64,000 nt of DNA from positions 434,001-498,000 of the forward strand of contig NZ_CALSBP010000003.1 of the NCBI RefSeq assembly GCF_943373825.1, written 5' to 3'. The position numbers and the translations under genes were made by a program. The notes below the pieces were generated by a model. That model saw only the letters and a program-made list of their open reading frames with translations, made no database searches and was not told where the DNA came from. Positions within the stretch are counted from its first letter, which is position 1, and each line of letters begins with the position of its first letter. This DNA is from Aquimarina spinulae (GTDB taxonomy: Bacteria > Bacteroidota > Bacteroidia > Flavobacteriales > Flavobacteriaceae). This document shows, in pieces, positions 26,171 to 34,961 of this stretch.

Positions 26171-28207
26171 TTAGCTTTCAACTTTTTCCAAGTGGTCTTT
26201 AGAATCAAAAGAGATAATAAATTTGGTTCCGATACCTAATTCGCTTTCACAGTTAATTTCGCCATCCATCGATTCGATGTATTTTTTAACGATGGATAAT
26301 CCTAATCCAATAGATGCCTCACCTTCTGTGGGTTGTGCGCTAAGTTTCTGAAATCTACCAAATAGTTTCTTCTGATCCTCTTTGCTAATACCAGGTCCTT
26401 GATCTTCTACTACAACATATGTTCTGGCGTCATGAGATTTTACATGTAATATGACTTCACTTCCTCTTTCAGAAAACTTGATGGCATTAGAAACCAAATT
26501 TTCTAATACTTGGATCATGTAGTTTTTATCCACTTCTACAAAGTGGCTTCCTGGTTGTGATGTAGTGATCATTTTAATCTCTTTATCCTCGGCGGTAAGA
26601 CGAAAACACCTTACCACATACTTCACCAATTCTACCAAATCAAGAATTTGATTCTTTAATTTAACCCGATTTGTTTCTAATGCATGTATGTTTAAGATAC
26701 GACCAATCATCTGTGAAAGACGATCTGCCGAGTTGTCGATTTCGGTTAAATAGGATTCCTGATCTTTAGTCAAGTCTAGAGAAGTAATATCAATTAATTG
26801 TAGCAATAATCGTATATGACTCAACGGAGTCCTAAGATCATGAGCAACTATATTGACTAACATATCCTTTTCCTTGTTCAGGTTAACTAGTTCTTCATTT
26901 CGAATAGCGACTTCTGCTGTTCGTTCCTTGACCTTCTTCTCAAGTATTATATTTTGCTCTTGAATTAGCCTTTCATTTTCTTTGGCTGCCAACAGCGCTT
27001 CTAACTGTGCATCTTCTTTTTGTTTTTTGTACATATTAATTCGATCACCCAACGCAAATGAAAGCAGTAAAACTTCCAGGGCCGAACCAATCTGCATCGC
27101 ATTTAAATATGTCATCACAAAAGTTAGATTTAAAGACTCGAGAATGGCAAAACATATACCAATAATAAGGGCGCCCCAGGCTAATAAATAATATTTGGCC
27201 GGGCGATATCCCTTTAATTTAAATCTAATACCTAAGATAAGAAAGTACGATGCCATGATTAACAGACCTCCCTGTGATAATTTCAGGCCTTCTATTTTAA
27301 AACCTAATAACACAAGAGCACATACCAAAATACCAATAACAAGAAATACCATGGATCCCTTGTGCATAGTAGAACCAGATTCTTTGGTGTTTAAAAATTT
27401 TTGGGTAAATAAAGTGGCGGTAATCATAGTCAAGCCAGAACTAACAACCACAATTTGATTAATGAAAGGGGTATTAGGCCAAAAATATTCAAAGAAATAA
27501 CCAAATACTGAAGCCATAAACCAGGTAATACTAAATACATAAGCAATGTAATAGAGGTATATTCTCTCTCTGGTCGAAAAATATAAAAAGAGATTATACA
27601 GGAAAATCAAGAGCATAAATCCAAAATAGATCCCCTGTAAAAAGTCTAAATCATGCTCATAGTCTAAAAAATTGGGAAGTGTTCCCACCCGAAGCGGAAA
27701 AAACAAAGGTTGATCACTCTTTACCCTAAGGTAAAAAGTTCGTGTACTATTTACATCAAAATCAAGAGCAAATAGATAATTACCTACTTCGATTTCCCTA
27801 GTATTAAAGGGTAAGTCATCACCAGTATGTCTGGTAGAAATTAATTGATTTGTCTTATCAAATTCATAAAGTGATATAGAATCTATGAACGCCGAACCTA
27901 CATTTAGGTAAAAATCGCCCGGTATAGTCTTAGTAATTCTAAATTTTAACCAGTAAGCAGAAGCTGTACTGGAAAAATTTATAGTTTCTTGAGTATACGC
28001 TTTAAAACTGGTTTCAAGGTTATTATCTGTAATTTCTTCAATAGATAGTTTAAGCGAAGTATCCTCCAGATACTGCGTTTGTTTACCTATATCTCGCAAT
28101 TCTGCCGAATCACCATCTAGAAGAATAGTAGTTTGACTAAATACATTAAGAGGAGACAATAATATAATCGATAAAAATCCCAAATAGTATTTAAAATATG
28201 TTGTCAT
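26171..28207 (-). CDS. 7TMR-DISM sensor histidine kinase
   Basis: The 678-residue protein has a signal peptide (cleavage near VFSQ) and a 7TMR-DISM extracellular jelly-roll domain (about 28-165, 'ASAYWLKFRITKTIPGDFYLNVG', 'FALDFDVNSTRTFYLRVKSD', a carbohydrate-binding-like fold). The 7TM region (185-395) ends in the conserved 'GSALEVLLLSFALGDRIN'. A coiled coil (395-440) leads to HisKA with His456 (NIVAHDLRTPLSHIRL) and a HATPase domain with NLVSNAIKFSERG, DQGPGIS and GLGLSIVKKYIESM. No receiver or partner regulator gene is adjacent, so it is an orphan kinase. It is divergent (137 bases) from the 28345-31453 gene pair. Confidence 0.93.
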   Translation of the reverse strand: MTTYFKYYLGFLSIILLSPLNVFSQTTILLDGDSAELRDIGKQTQYLEDTSLKLSIEEITDNNLETSFKAYTQETINFSSTASAYWLKFRITKTIPGDFYLNVGSAFIDSISLYEFDKTNQLISTRHTGDDLPFNTREIEVGNYLFALDFDVNSTRTFYLRVKSDQPLFFPLRVGTLPNFLDYEHDLDFLQGIYFGFMLLIFLYNLFLYFSTRERIYLYYIAYVFSITWFMASVFGYFFEYFWPNTPFINQIVVVSSGLTMITATLFTQKFLNTKESGSTMHKGSMVFLVIGILVCALVLLGFKIEGLKLSQGGLLIMASYFLILGIRFKLKGYRPAKYYLLAWGALIIGICFAILESLNLTFVMTYLNAMQIGSALEVLLLSFALGDRINMYKKQKEDAQLEALLAAKENERLIQEQNIILEKKVKERTAEVAIRNEELVNLNKEKDMLVNIVAHDLRTPLSHIRLLLQLIDITSLDLTKDQESYLTEIDNSADRLSQMIGRILNIHALETNRVKLKNQILDLVELVKYVVRCFRLTAEDKEIKMITTSQPGSHFVEVDKNYMIQVLENLVSNAIKFSERGSEVILHVKSHDARTYVVVEDQGPGISKEDQKKLFGRFQKLSAQPTEGEASIGLGLSIVKKYIESMDGEINCESELGIGTKFIISFDSKDHLEKVES

Positions 28208-28344
28208 TCTTAATGTTTAATAGTTTGAGAAATCATTTTTTGCTCAACAAGGAAATTTAATACATCATACTACTTGAATTTCCTAAAATATCTATTGTAT
28301 ATAATAATTTTACTTGTAAGTTTATAAACCTTTTTTACTAATAT

Positions 28345-29205
28345 ATGAACAAACTCGAAATACTTAAGGAAAAAGCCAAAGGAATTGTACTTCAAGCCTC
28401 CGAAACTCCGCAGAATCGCTATAAATTACGTTACGAATTCTATCAAAAATACGGAGAACCTTTCATTAATGGAAAAGAAGGGTTGGGAAATTCTGAATTA
28501 GCATTTATGGATTGGGAAATAAAAAGGGGTACACTTAATTCTATAAACGCACAACACCCTGGTAGTCTGTGGTGGAGATCAGTAAATAGTCATTTTTTGT
28601 ATCTAGCGACACTTGCACAATTAATCTATGAATCTGGCGAAACGTTTCTGGACCTACCGGCTCCTGTCGATTTTTGGTTGGAGTATATTCATACTCCCAA
28701 TGAATGTTCTTGGTATCGTGCTCATAACTCTAGTATCATTGCTGGGTATCAAGTAGCCGATTCGTTAGCATTTAAAGAAAATATTTATGAACAATATTTT
28801 ATGAATATCGTACTTTATCGCGTATTGTATGCTCAGTCAATGGTTGAAGGTGTGAGTTTTGGAATTTTAGGTAAAATATTTGGCAATCCGAGAGGAGCTG
28901 CAGTTTCTATCCTAACAGATATCGAAGCCTTTTACCCAAGTCATTATCCATTATCTAAAAAAGACATTGAGTATGTTACGCATCGTGCACATAATCTAAA
29001 TGGATTAATTGAAGATGTTTTCGACAAGCTTTTTATCATACCACATTTAGATGAATTATATGTCGAAGCCGCCAAATGGAACAACTCTCAAATAGTATTA
29101 GAATACATCAAAAATAATAAACCGCTCTATCCGATTAGTGAGAGTGAATTTAGTTCAGCACATTTCAACACAAAATTAACAACTAAAAAAATCCATACTC
29201 TTTAA
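28345..29205 (+). CDS. Unrecognised protein, partner of the adjacent flavin oxidoreductase
   Basis: This is a 286-residue soluble protein without signal peptide or membrane helix. Recognisable landmarks are an aromatic-rich core, LGNSELAFMDWEIKRGTLN (about 52-70) and GSLWWRSVNSHFLY (about 74-87), and a His/Trp/Tyr-rich stretch (FWLEYIHTPNECSWYRAHNSSII, about 113-135). I do not recognise a named family. The strict co-orientation and 13-base gap to the next gene suggest the two products act together, for example as an accessory or substrate-handling protein for the flavoenzyme. That is inference from position only. Confidence 0.75.
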   Translation: MNKLEILKEKAKGIVLQASETPQNRYKLRYEFYQKYGEPFINGKEGLGNSELAFMDWEIKRGTLNSINAQHPGSLWWRSVNSHFLYLATLAQLIYESGETFLDLPAPVDFWLEYIHTPNECSWYRAHNSSIIAGYQVADSLAFKENIYEQYFMNIVLYRVLYAQSMVEGVSFGILGKIFGNPRGAAVSILTDIEAFYPSHYPLSKKDIEYVTHRAHNLNGLIEDVFDKLFIIPHLDELYVEAAKWNNSQIVLEYIKNNKPLYPISESEFSSAHFNTKLTTKKIHTL

Positions 29206-29218
29206 AATTAATAAACCA

Positions 29219-31453
29219 ATGCAAAACTCAGAAAACAAAAAGAAAATAGCTATACTAGGTAGTGGTATGTCGTCACTAACAGCCGCTTATGAGCTTAGCT
29301 CTTACGAAAACTGGCAAGATCATTATGATATCACCATTTATCAAATGGGTTGGAGACTAGGAGGAAAAACCGCTACGGGTAGAGGTCCTAATGAAAGAAT
29401 TCAAGAGCATGGTATTCATATTGCCCAGGGATGGTACGAAAATGCTTTCCGATTGATCCAGGATTCTTACAAAGAATGTGAGCAACATAATCTAATGCCC
29501 GATAGTCCCTTTAAATCCTGGGAAGAAGCTTTTGATCGGGAAGATACCACCCTACTCACCCACTTTGATCCTAAAACAAATCAATGGATTAAAAAAAATA
29601 TCATTTTTCCATCTAATGAGTATATACCTGGCCAGGGTGGCCCTTTGCCTTTTTCGGCCATTATTCACAAAGCAGTAGGTCTAGTCTCAGAAATTTTGTT
29701 TGGTACAGACCCAAATAAGGATAATCTGGTAAGCATGGCTTCTGAATCTGCTAAGGAGATCAAACTACCTGAGCATCATCCGCTTTGGGCAAGTTTTAAA
29801 TCTAAATTTGAAGCGTTTGTAAAGGATAAACTCTTTAAGCATGAAGGTGAAAAGCTATTGAATTATATATCAGAATTGGTTCAGAACCTAACCAATGAGA
29901 ATCACGATCATGCACAACGAAAAGAGCATCATTCTATAATCAAAGAGCTACTCGACTTACTTTCTAAATGGGTAACTAAACTTATTGATTCTATAGCAGA
30001 TCACAACGAGTATTTCTATTGGTTAGCCGTATTTGTAGAATTTGGTTTAGTCAATATGAAGGGAACATTTGAAGATGTATATGACTCCGAAACCCATGAG
30101 TTAGATTATGAACGTATCAATGATTTGGATTACCGGGAATGGCTTAAAAACCATGGAGCAAGTGAACGATTATTGAGTTCTGCTATGGTAAGATTTCTTT
30201 ATACAGGAACCTTTCACAACCTTACAGGGTCTAATCACCAGGGTAGTTTGGCAGCTGGAGTTGGGCTTCATTTTCTAACAAATTCTGCAGGGTATAAAGG
30301 ATCTTTTGTCTGGAAATTCAAAGCAGGAACTGCAGATACTATGATTACCCCAATTTATTTGGTCCTTAAAAACAGAGGTGTAAAATTCAAATTCTTCCAT
30401 AAGGTAGAACAGGTACATTATTCTGATTCTGGAGAAATAAAAAAGATATCTATGGCCGAACAGGTTACCTTAAAAACTGAGACTTACACTCCTACTTATA
30501 AATTCAAAAATCTGGATGTATGGCCTGGAGAGCCACTTTATGACCAAATAGACGATCAACAGGCCAAAGCACTTAAAGAAGGCCAATATGACCTTGAAGA
30601 AGCTTGGTGTGGTTGGGAGAATGTTGGTAAAATATCTTTAGAAAAAGGTAAAGATTTTGATGATGTGGTTTTAGGTATCCCCATTGATGTTTTAGGTGGT
30701 GATGAAGGGATCTGTAAAGAGATTATTGATAATAATGAAGCATGGAAGAATATGTACAATCATGTTAAAAGTATTCCTACCATGTCTATGCAATTATGGA
30801 TCAAACCTACATTAAAAGAACTAGGTATGAATTTACCTGATTGGGGGTTTCCTGAAGGATCATTACCTAATCTGGTTACGTATGCCGACCCTCAATATTC
30901 ATTTATAGATATGTCGCAGGTAATGCCATATGAAGATTGGAAAGGTGATGAACCTGGGGTTTTGATATATTACACAGGATCGTTTCTAGACCCAGAAGTA
31001 ATACCTCCATACTCAGATCATAAGTATCCTCACGAGCAATTAGAACGTATCATGCGTGTTTCAGAACAATGGTTAAAAGATAAAATGGGTTGGTTTTTTC
31101 CGAATGCAACTACACTGGAGTACCCAGAAGGAATGAAGTTGGACGTAATTCACGATTTCTCGAAAAATGCCAAAACTGATTATAGTAGGTTAAAAACACA
31201 GTTTTTTCGTGCTAATGTAAACCCTACAGATAGATACACACTATCACTTCCTGGTTCTAATAAATACCGTCTTAAAACTAATGAGTCTGGTTTTGATAAT
31301 CTTATCCTTACCGGAGACTGGATCAATTTTGGTGTTAATGTAGGGTATTATGAAGGAGCTATCGTTGCAGGTCTTCAAGCGGGTCAGGCAATTAGAGATA
31401 AACTTGAATTGTCAAGTGAAACAGAAATTTTTTCTGGAGTGAAATTGAAATAG
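29219..31453 (+). CDS. Large FAD-dependent amine oxidase/desaturase-type oxidoreductase
   Basis: The 744-residue protein begins with an FAD-binding Rossmann motif ILGSGMSSLTAAYEL (Gly14, Gly16) and has the GWRLGGKTATGR motif (44-55) typical of flavin amine oxidases and phytoene-desaturase-like enzymes. The C-terminal FAD-contact motif LTGDWINFG..VGYYEGAIVAGLQAG lies near 697-725. The family is usually 450-550 residues. The extra length comes from an insertion of about 200 residues (about 130-300) rich in charged helices. It has no signal peptide, so it is cytoplasmic. The substrate is unknown. It is co-transcribed with the unrecognised gene 13 bases upstream and followed by a strong terminator. 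Confidence 0.85.
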   Translation: MQNSENKKKIAILGSGMSSLTAAYELSSYENWQDHYDITIYQMGWRLGGKTATGRGPNERIQEHGIHIAQGWYENAFRLIQDSYKECEQHNLMPDSPFKSWEEAFDREDTTLLTHFDPKTNQWIKKNIIFPSNEYIPGQGGPLPFSAIIHKAVGLVSEILFGTDPNKDNLVSMASESAKEIKLPEHHPLWASFKSKFEAFVKDKLFKHEGEKLLNYISELVQNLTNENHDHAQRKEHHSIIKELLDLLSKWVTKLIDSIADHNEYFYWLAVFVEFGLVNMKGTFEDVYDSETHELDYERINDLDYREWLKNHGASERLLSSAMVRFLYTGTFHNLTGSNHQGSLAAGVGLHFLTNSAGYKGSFVWKFKAGTADTMITPIYLVLKNRGVKFKFFHKVEQVHYSDSGEIKKISMAEQVTLKTETYTPTYKFKNLDVWPGEPLYDQIDDQQAKALKEGQYDLEEAWCGWENVGKISLEKGKDFDDVVLGIPIDVLGGDEGICKEIIDNNEAWKNMYNHVKSIPTMSMQLWIKPTLKELGMNLPDWGFPEGSLPNLVTYADPQYSFIDMSQVMPYEDWKGDEPGVLIYYTGSFLDPEVIPPYSDHKYPHEQLERIMRVSEQWLKDKMGWFFPNATTLEYPEGMKLDVIHDFSKNAKTDYSRLKTQFFRANVNPTDRYTLSLPGSNKYRLKTNESGFDNLILTGDWINFGVNVGYYEGAIVAGLQAGQAIRDKLELSSETEIFSGVKLK

Positions 31454-31479
31454 TAAACCAAAATACTTTCACAATACAA

Positions 31480-31513
31480 AAAGGTTGATTACAAGTTGTA
31501 ATCGACCTTTTTT
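31480..31513 (+). terminator. Intrinsic terminator after the flavin oxidoreductase gene
   Basis: A 13-bp hairpin (AAAGGTTGATTAC at 31480-31492 pairing with GTAATCGACCTTT at 31498-31510, one G-U pair, 5-base loop) is followed by a T run. It lies 27 bases after the stop at 31453. Confidence 0.8.
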
Positions 31514-31567
31514 ATGATTATAATCTAGAAACCCACACGATAAAATACTAGAATGGATACATTACTC

Positions 31568-31750
31568 TTAACCACAGCCTTTATAGGCGATAAAAATTAT
31601 GATCCCAATAATAATTAACGTCATTGTTCCTCCTCCTCCTCCTGATGAATTGTTTTTATTTCCTCTGCCGTAGTCATTTTTACGTTGTGACCTTTGAGCA
31701 TCTTCAAAATCATTTGCTTTATCCTCTCTTTCAAACCAAGAATCTCCCAT
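31568..31750 (-). CDS. Small C-tail-anchored membrane protein
   Basis: The ATG at 31750 gives 60 residues: an acidic/basic hydrophilic head (MGDSWFEREDKANDFEDAQR), an Asn/Ser/Gly linker with five glycines, and a C-terminal transmembrane helix (TMTLIIIGIIIFIAYKGCG) ending in Cys-Gly. An upstream ATG at 31804 is possible but would add an unlikely basic segment. I do not recognise a family. The regular domain architecture, and a regulatory element shared with the patatin gene (31826-31901), argue that it is a real gene. It is convergent with the flavin oxidoreductase gene. Confidence 0.55.
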   Translation of the reverse strand: MGDSWFEREDKANDFEDAQRSQRKNDYGRGNKNNSSGGGGGTMTLIIIGIIIFIAYKGCG

Positions 31751-31825
31751 ATCTTTTGTTTTTAATATTACTTTCAAATAGAATTCATCCAAAACACGTA
31801 TCACATAAATTGATAATCAAAAAAA

Positions 31826-31901
31826 TGGGGAATAAAAATGACGATTGAAGTACCTAAAATTAGCAAATACGTATTGGATATAAAATAGGTAGAAACACTT
31901 G
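31826..31901 (-). promoter_or_regulatory. Two-part regulatory element, copy A (upstream of small membrane protein gene)
   Basis: Box 1 is 31826-31846 (starts TGGGGAAT, ends AATGACGATT in plus sense). Box 2 is AATAGGTAGAAACACTTG at 31884-31901, followed by a T run. Both boxes recur upstream of the patatin gene at 52581-52603 and 52641-52658, with exactly the same 37-base gap between them. The element is in the 351-base region 31751-32101, oriented toward the minus-strand gene. I see no TAnnTTTG box between it and the gene. Nothing else was recognised in that region. Confidence 0.5.
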
Positions 31902-32101
31902 TTTTTTTAGCATCAACAAATTTTTGAAAGACTTTCACATTGATAAACTGCATCATTTTTCATCAATAGCACACTTATTCCCATAATCGTTTATTATTCT
32001 TTTCGAGTTTTTATCTACAGTTACTCTCCTTTTATATACAGATAGCTCCTAAACAGCTCTTTTTTTGATAAGAAAATGATAATTTGATTATATTTCCAGT
32101 T

Positions 32102-33130
32102 ATGAGTTTTAACAAAAAAAGAATCCTTAGTCATATTATATTTTGGGTCGGAATTTTTCTTTTCTACATTTTTTCTTCTACTAATCCAGAATTGTTTCAA
32201 CAATCTATAGAAACAACTTTGTTTAAACTCCCAATATTGATGATAGCTGCCTATACCTTTAATTATTGGCAAATACCACGCTATTTAAAACATAAAAAAT
32301 ATGTTGCTTTTGGATTATCCATGATTTTTATGATTATCATATTAGTTCTACTATTTCGTATAATGGGATATTATCATCTGGACAAATATTGTGCAGATGG
32401 TCCTTACCCATTAATTAGTTTAGACGATTTTCCATTTTATATGTTATCTTTTCATTTTCCTGCCTTGATTATGTATTTCTACAAAACCAATAAAGAGCAA
32501 GAGTTAGAAAAAGAAAAAGTATATCAATTAGAAAAAGAAAAAATAGCTACAGAACTTAAATACTTAAAAGCGCAGTTAAATCCTCATTTTTTATTCAATA
32601 CATTAAACAATTTATATTCTTATGTGATTACCAAATCTCCTAAAGCGCCAGATATGGTATTACAACTCTCAGAAATTTTGGATTATATTTTATATAGAAG
32701 TCAGCAAACATCAGTTCCTTTGGTCGAAGAGATTCATACTATAGAAAATTATGTAGCGTTAGAACGAATTAAATATGGCAAACGATTACATGTTGTTTTT
32801 GAAAAAAATCACTTTAAGAATGAACAGTCAATAACTCCATTATTGTTGCTATCTATTGTCGAAAATGCTTTTAAACATGGAGTTAGAGGAAATATTAAAA
32901 AACCAGAAATAAAAATTACGGTTGAGCAATTTGACGGATATATAGAGTTTGGTGTCTGGAATACAAAACCCGAAACCGAATACAATCATAAAACAGAAGA
33001 ATATAAAAGCGGAATTGGCCTTGCTAATATCCAACGGCAACTGGATTTAATCTATCCCGAAAAACACAAATTTGAGATAGATGAATCTGATACGTTTTTT
33101 AGTTTAAAACTGACATTAAAAACAAATTAA
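32102..33130 (+). CDS. LytS-type sensor histidine kinase, pair 4
   Basis: The ATG at 32102 (MSFNKKRILSHIIFW) is chosen over an upstream non-ATG start, because it matches the usual kinase beginning. The 342 residues hold four membrane helices (about 10-25, 42-58, 68-88, 108-126), a charged coiled coil (KEQELEKEKVYQLEKEKI), the block KAQLNPHFLFNTLNNLYS with His162, the N box ITPLLLLSIVENAFKHG and the G box SGIGLANIQRQLDLIYP. There is no extracytoplasmic domain. The regulator gene follows after one base. It is highly similar in layout to pairs 2 and 6. Confidence 0.93.
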   Translation: MSFNKKRILSHIIFWVGIFLFYIFSSTNPELFQQSIETTLFKLPILMIAAYTFNYWQIPRYLKHKKYVAFGLSMIFMIIILVLLFRIMGYYHLDKYCADGPYPLISLDDFPFYMLSFHFPALIMYFYKTNKEQELEKEKVYQLEKEKIATELKYLKAQLNPHFLFNTLNNLYSYVITKSPKAPDMVLQLSEILDYILYRSQQTSVPLVEEIHTIENYVALERIKYGKRLHVVFEKNHFKNEQSITPLLLLSIVENAFKHGVRGNIKKPEIKITVEQFDGYIEFGVWNTKPETEYNHKTEEYKSGIGLANIQRQLDLIYPEKHKFEIDESDTFFSLKLTLKTN

Positions 33131-33131
33131 T

Positions 33132-33827
33132 ATGGTACGATGTTTACTTGTTGATGATGAATCTCCTGCAATTGATTTGCTAATAAATCATATAAAAATA
33201 CTTGATGATCTAGAAATTGTTACCAGCTGCTATAGTGCTGTAGAAGCTTTTGAGGTCATCAAAAAAGAAGAAATCGATTTGTTATTTTTAGATATTGAAA
33301 TGCCCGTTTTAAAAGGTCTGGATTTTCTAAAAACATTACAACACCCTCCTAAAGTGATTATTACCACAGCCTACAGAGAATATGCAATAGAAGGATACGA
33401 TTTGGATATTATAGACTATTTATTAAAACCTATTTCTTTTGATCGGTTTGTAAAAGCCATTGATCGCTATTATGAAAGAGTACAATCTCCTCCTTTGGCT
33501 ATTGTCGAAAAGAACGATACATTTTTTTATGTAAACGTGAATAAAAAACATATTAAGATCGTATTTGATGAAGTTTTATATATTGAAAGCCTAAAAGACT
33601 ATGTAAAAATCCATACTACTCACCAAAAATTGGTCGTTAAAAGTAACATTGGTAAAATAGAAACTCAACTCCCTTCAACTCTATTTCTACGTATCCACCG
33701 TTCTTATATTGTTGCTATTGATAAAATCACGGCGTATACACAAAAAGATATAGAAATAGGTACTATAGAAATCCCAATCGGATCTAGTTACTCTGGCAAA
33801 GTCTTCTCTTTATTATCACATACTTAG
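33132..33827 (+). CDS. LytTR response regulator, pair 4
   Basis: The 231-residue protein has a receiver with LLVDDES (Ser in place of the usual Pro), phosphoacceptor Asp54 (FLDIEMP), TTAYREYA and Lys99 (DYLLKPI). The LytTR domain is at about 130-230, with YIESLKDYVKIHT and LRIHRSYIVA. It is one base downstream of its kinase gene. The TPR lipoprotein gene 106 bases downstream on the same strand is the nearest possible target. Confidence 0.95.
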   Translation: MVRCLLVDDESPAIDLLINHIKILDDLEIVTSCYSAVEAFEVIKKEEIDLLFLDIEMPVLKGLDFLKTLQHPPKVIITTAYREYAIEGYDLDIIDYLLKPISFDRFVKAIDRYYERVQSPPLAIVEKNDTFFYVNVNKKHIKIVFDEVLYIESLKDYVKIHTTHQKLVVKSNIGKIETQLPSTLFLRIHRSYIVAIDKITAYTQKDIEIGTIEIPIGSSYSGKVFSLLSHT

Positions 33828-33933
33828 ACACTTTTGTCGCTTTTATCACTGGTTAGTCTAGCATCATCTATTTTTTAAGAATAGTATTCATATCGAATAT
33901 AATTTTACCATAAATTAATTCAAAAATGTAGAT

Positions 33934-34806
33934 ATGAACATGTTTAAACATCTAAGTGTTTTTTTACTTCTAGTAAGTTTTTCATCTTGCCAATCCCAGA
34001 AAACAGAACGTGAAATTGAGGACGATTTTGTCAAAAAGTATGCTCCTTCTAATTTAAATACTCATGGATTTACCCTGCCTGTAGACTCAAAAATATCAGA
34101 GGTACATCAACTCTTTAATGATTTGTCGAAGAACTTCTATTTTTACGGAGATAAAGAAGAGTTTGAAGAGAAAGCGGCAAAGATTATGAAATTAGACCCC
34201 AATTATCCTAGTGGTTTTCTAATGGGAGGGTTTTATGAACAAGACCCAGAAAAATATAAAGAAAAAGTAACTAAAGCATTTGAACTCTCTAAAGCAACAA
34301 CATTAAAATCAGAGCGAGATATTATGCAGGCAGAGTATTATCTATTGGTAAAGGAAGACTATTCTAAAGCTCAAGAATACTTTCAAAAAGTAGTGGATAT
34401 GTATCCAGACAGCGCTGCGGCTGTTTGGTCTTTAGGTATGGCATATTATTACAATAGTGAATTTGACAAGGCCTTAGAATGCTACAAAAAGAGTACAGAA
34501 TTAATACCAAATCTACCCAAAGGTTATGAGTTTATGTCGGTTATGTATTACGCAAAGAAAGACTATAAAAAAGCACTAAAGTATCTCGAAAAAGCAATAC
34601 AATATGGAGCTAATGCCAAAAATGACTTTTACTATGCTGAATATGTAGCAATGGTTTATAACAGAAATAAAATGTATAAAAAAACCAAGGATTATATTGA
34701 AACTGTAAGCACGTATGGCGAATTGTATAAAAACAGTGAGATGTTAGGAAAAATATCTGAAATTGTTACAGCAAAATTAGATTCGATACAATCATCAAAA
34801 TTGTAA
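33934..34806 (+). CDS. TPR-repeat lipoprotein
   Basis: The 290-residue protein has a lipoprotein signal ending at Cys19 (LVSFSSC), predicted to be anchored in the outer or inner membrane facing the periplasm. After an N-terminal segment it has at least four TPR units between about 70 and 275 (DYSKAQEYFQKVVDMYPDSA, EFDKALECYKKSTELIPNLP, DYKKALKYLEKAIQYGANAK). TPR proteins scaffold protein complexes; no partner is evident. It is followed by a terminator 35 bases downstream and may be transcribed with pair 4 or alone. Confidence 0.88.
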   Translation: MNMFKHLSVFLLLVSFSSCQSQKTEREIEDDFVKKYAPSNLNTHGFTLPVDSKISEVHQLFNDLSKNFYFYGDKEEFEEKAAKIMKLDPNYPSGFLMGGFYEQDPEKYKEKVTKAFELSKATTLKSERDIMQAEYYLLVKEDYSKAQEYFQKVVDMYPDSAAAVWSLGMAYYYNSEFDKALECYKKSTELIPNLPKGYEFMSVMYYAKKDYKKALKYLEKAIQYGANAKNDFYYAEYVAMVYNRNKMYKKTKDYIETVSTYGELYKNSEMLGKISEIVTAKLDSIQSSKL

Positions 34807-34841
34807 AGCGGGTCTTGTTCTAATAATGATAGAAAACAATT

Positions 34842-34875
34842 AATAATCCCTGAAGTGTAGTTCAGGGATTATTTT
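34842..34875 (+). terminator. Intrinsic terminator after the TPR lipoprotein gene
   Basis: A perfect 13-bp stem (AATAATCCCTGAA at 34842-34854 with TTCAGGGATTATT at 34861-34873) with a 6-base loop is followed by TT. The flanking A and T runs would allow it to work in both directions. Confidence 0.7.
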
Positions 34876-34961
34876 GATAAAGAAATTTCATACATTTTAA
34901 TTTTCATAATCATCTAAAAATCAGACAAAACAATCACATTCTGCATACATTATAGCTCCGA

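Noticed and set aside
31624..31848. Plus-strand 74-codon frame opposite the small membrane protein gene
   Set aside because: It is the antisense of the Gly-linker and head of the accepted minus-strand gene; its Leu/Phe/His-rich translation shows no feature of its own.
32021..32272. Minus-strand 83-codon frame at the start of pair 4 kinase
   Set aside because: It is antisense to the N-terminus of a clear kinase gene, and its sequence has no conserved motif.
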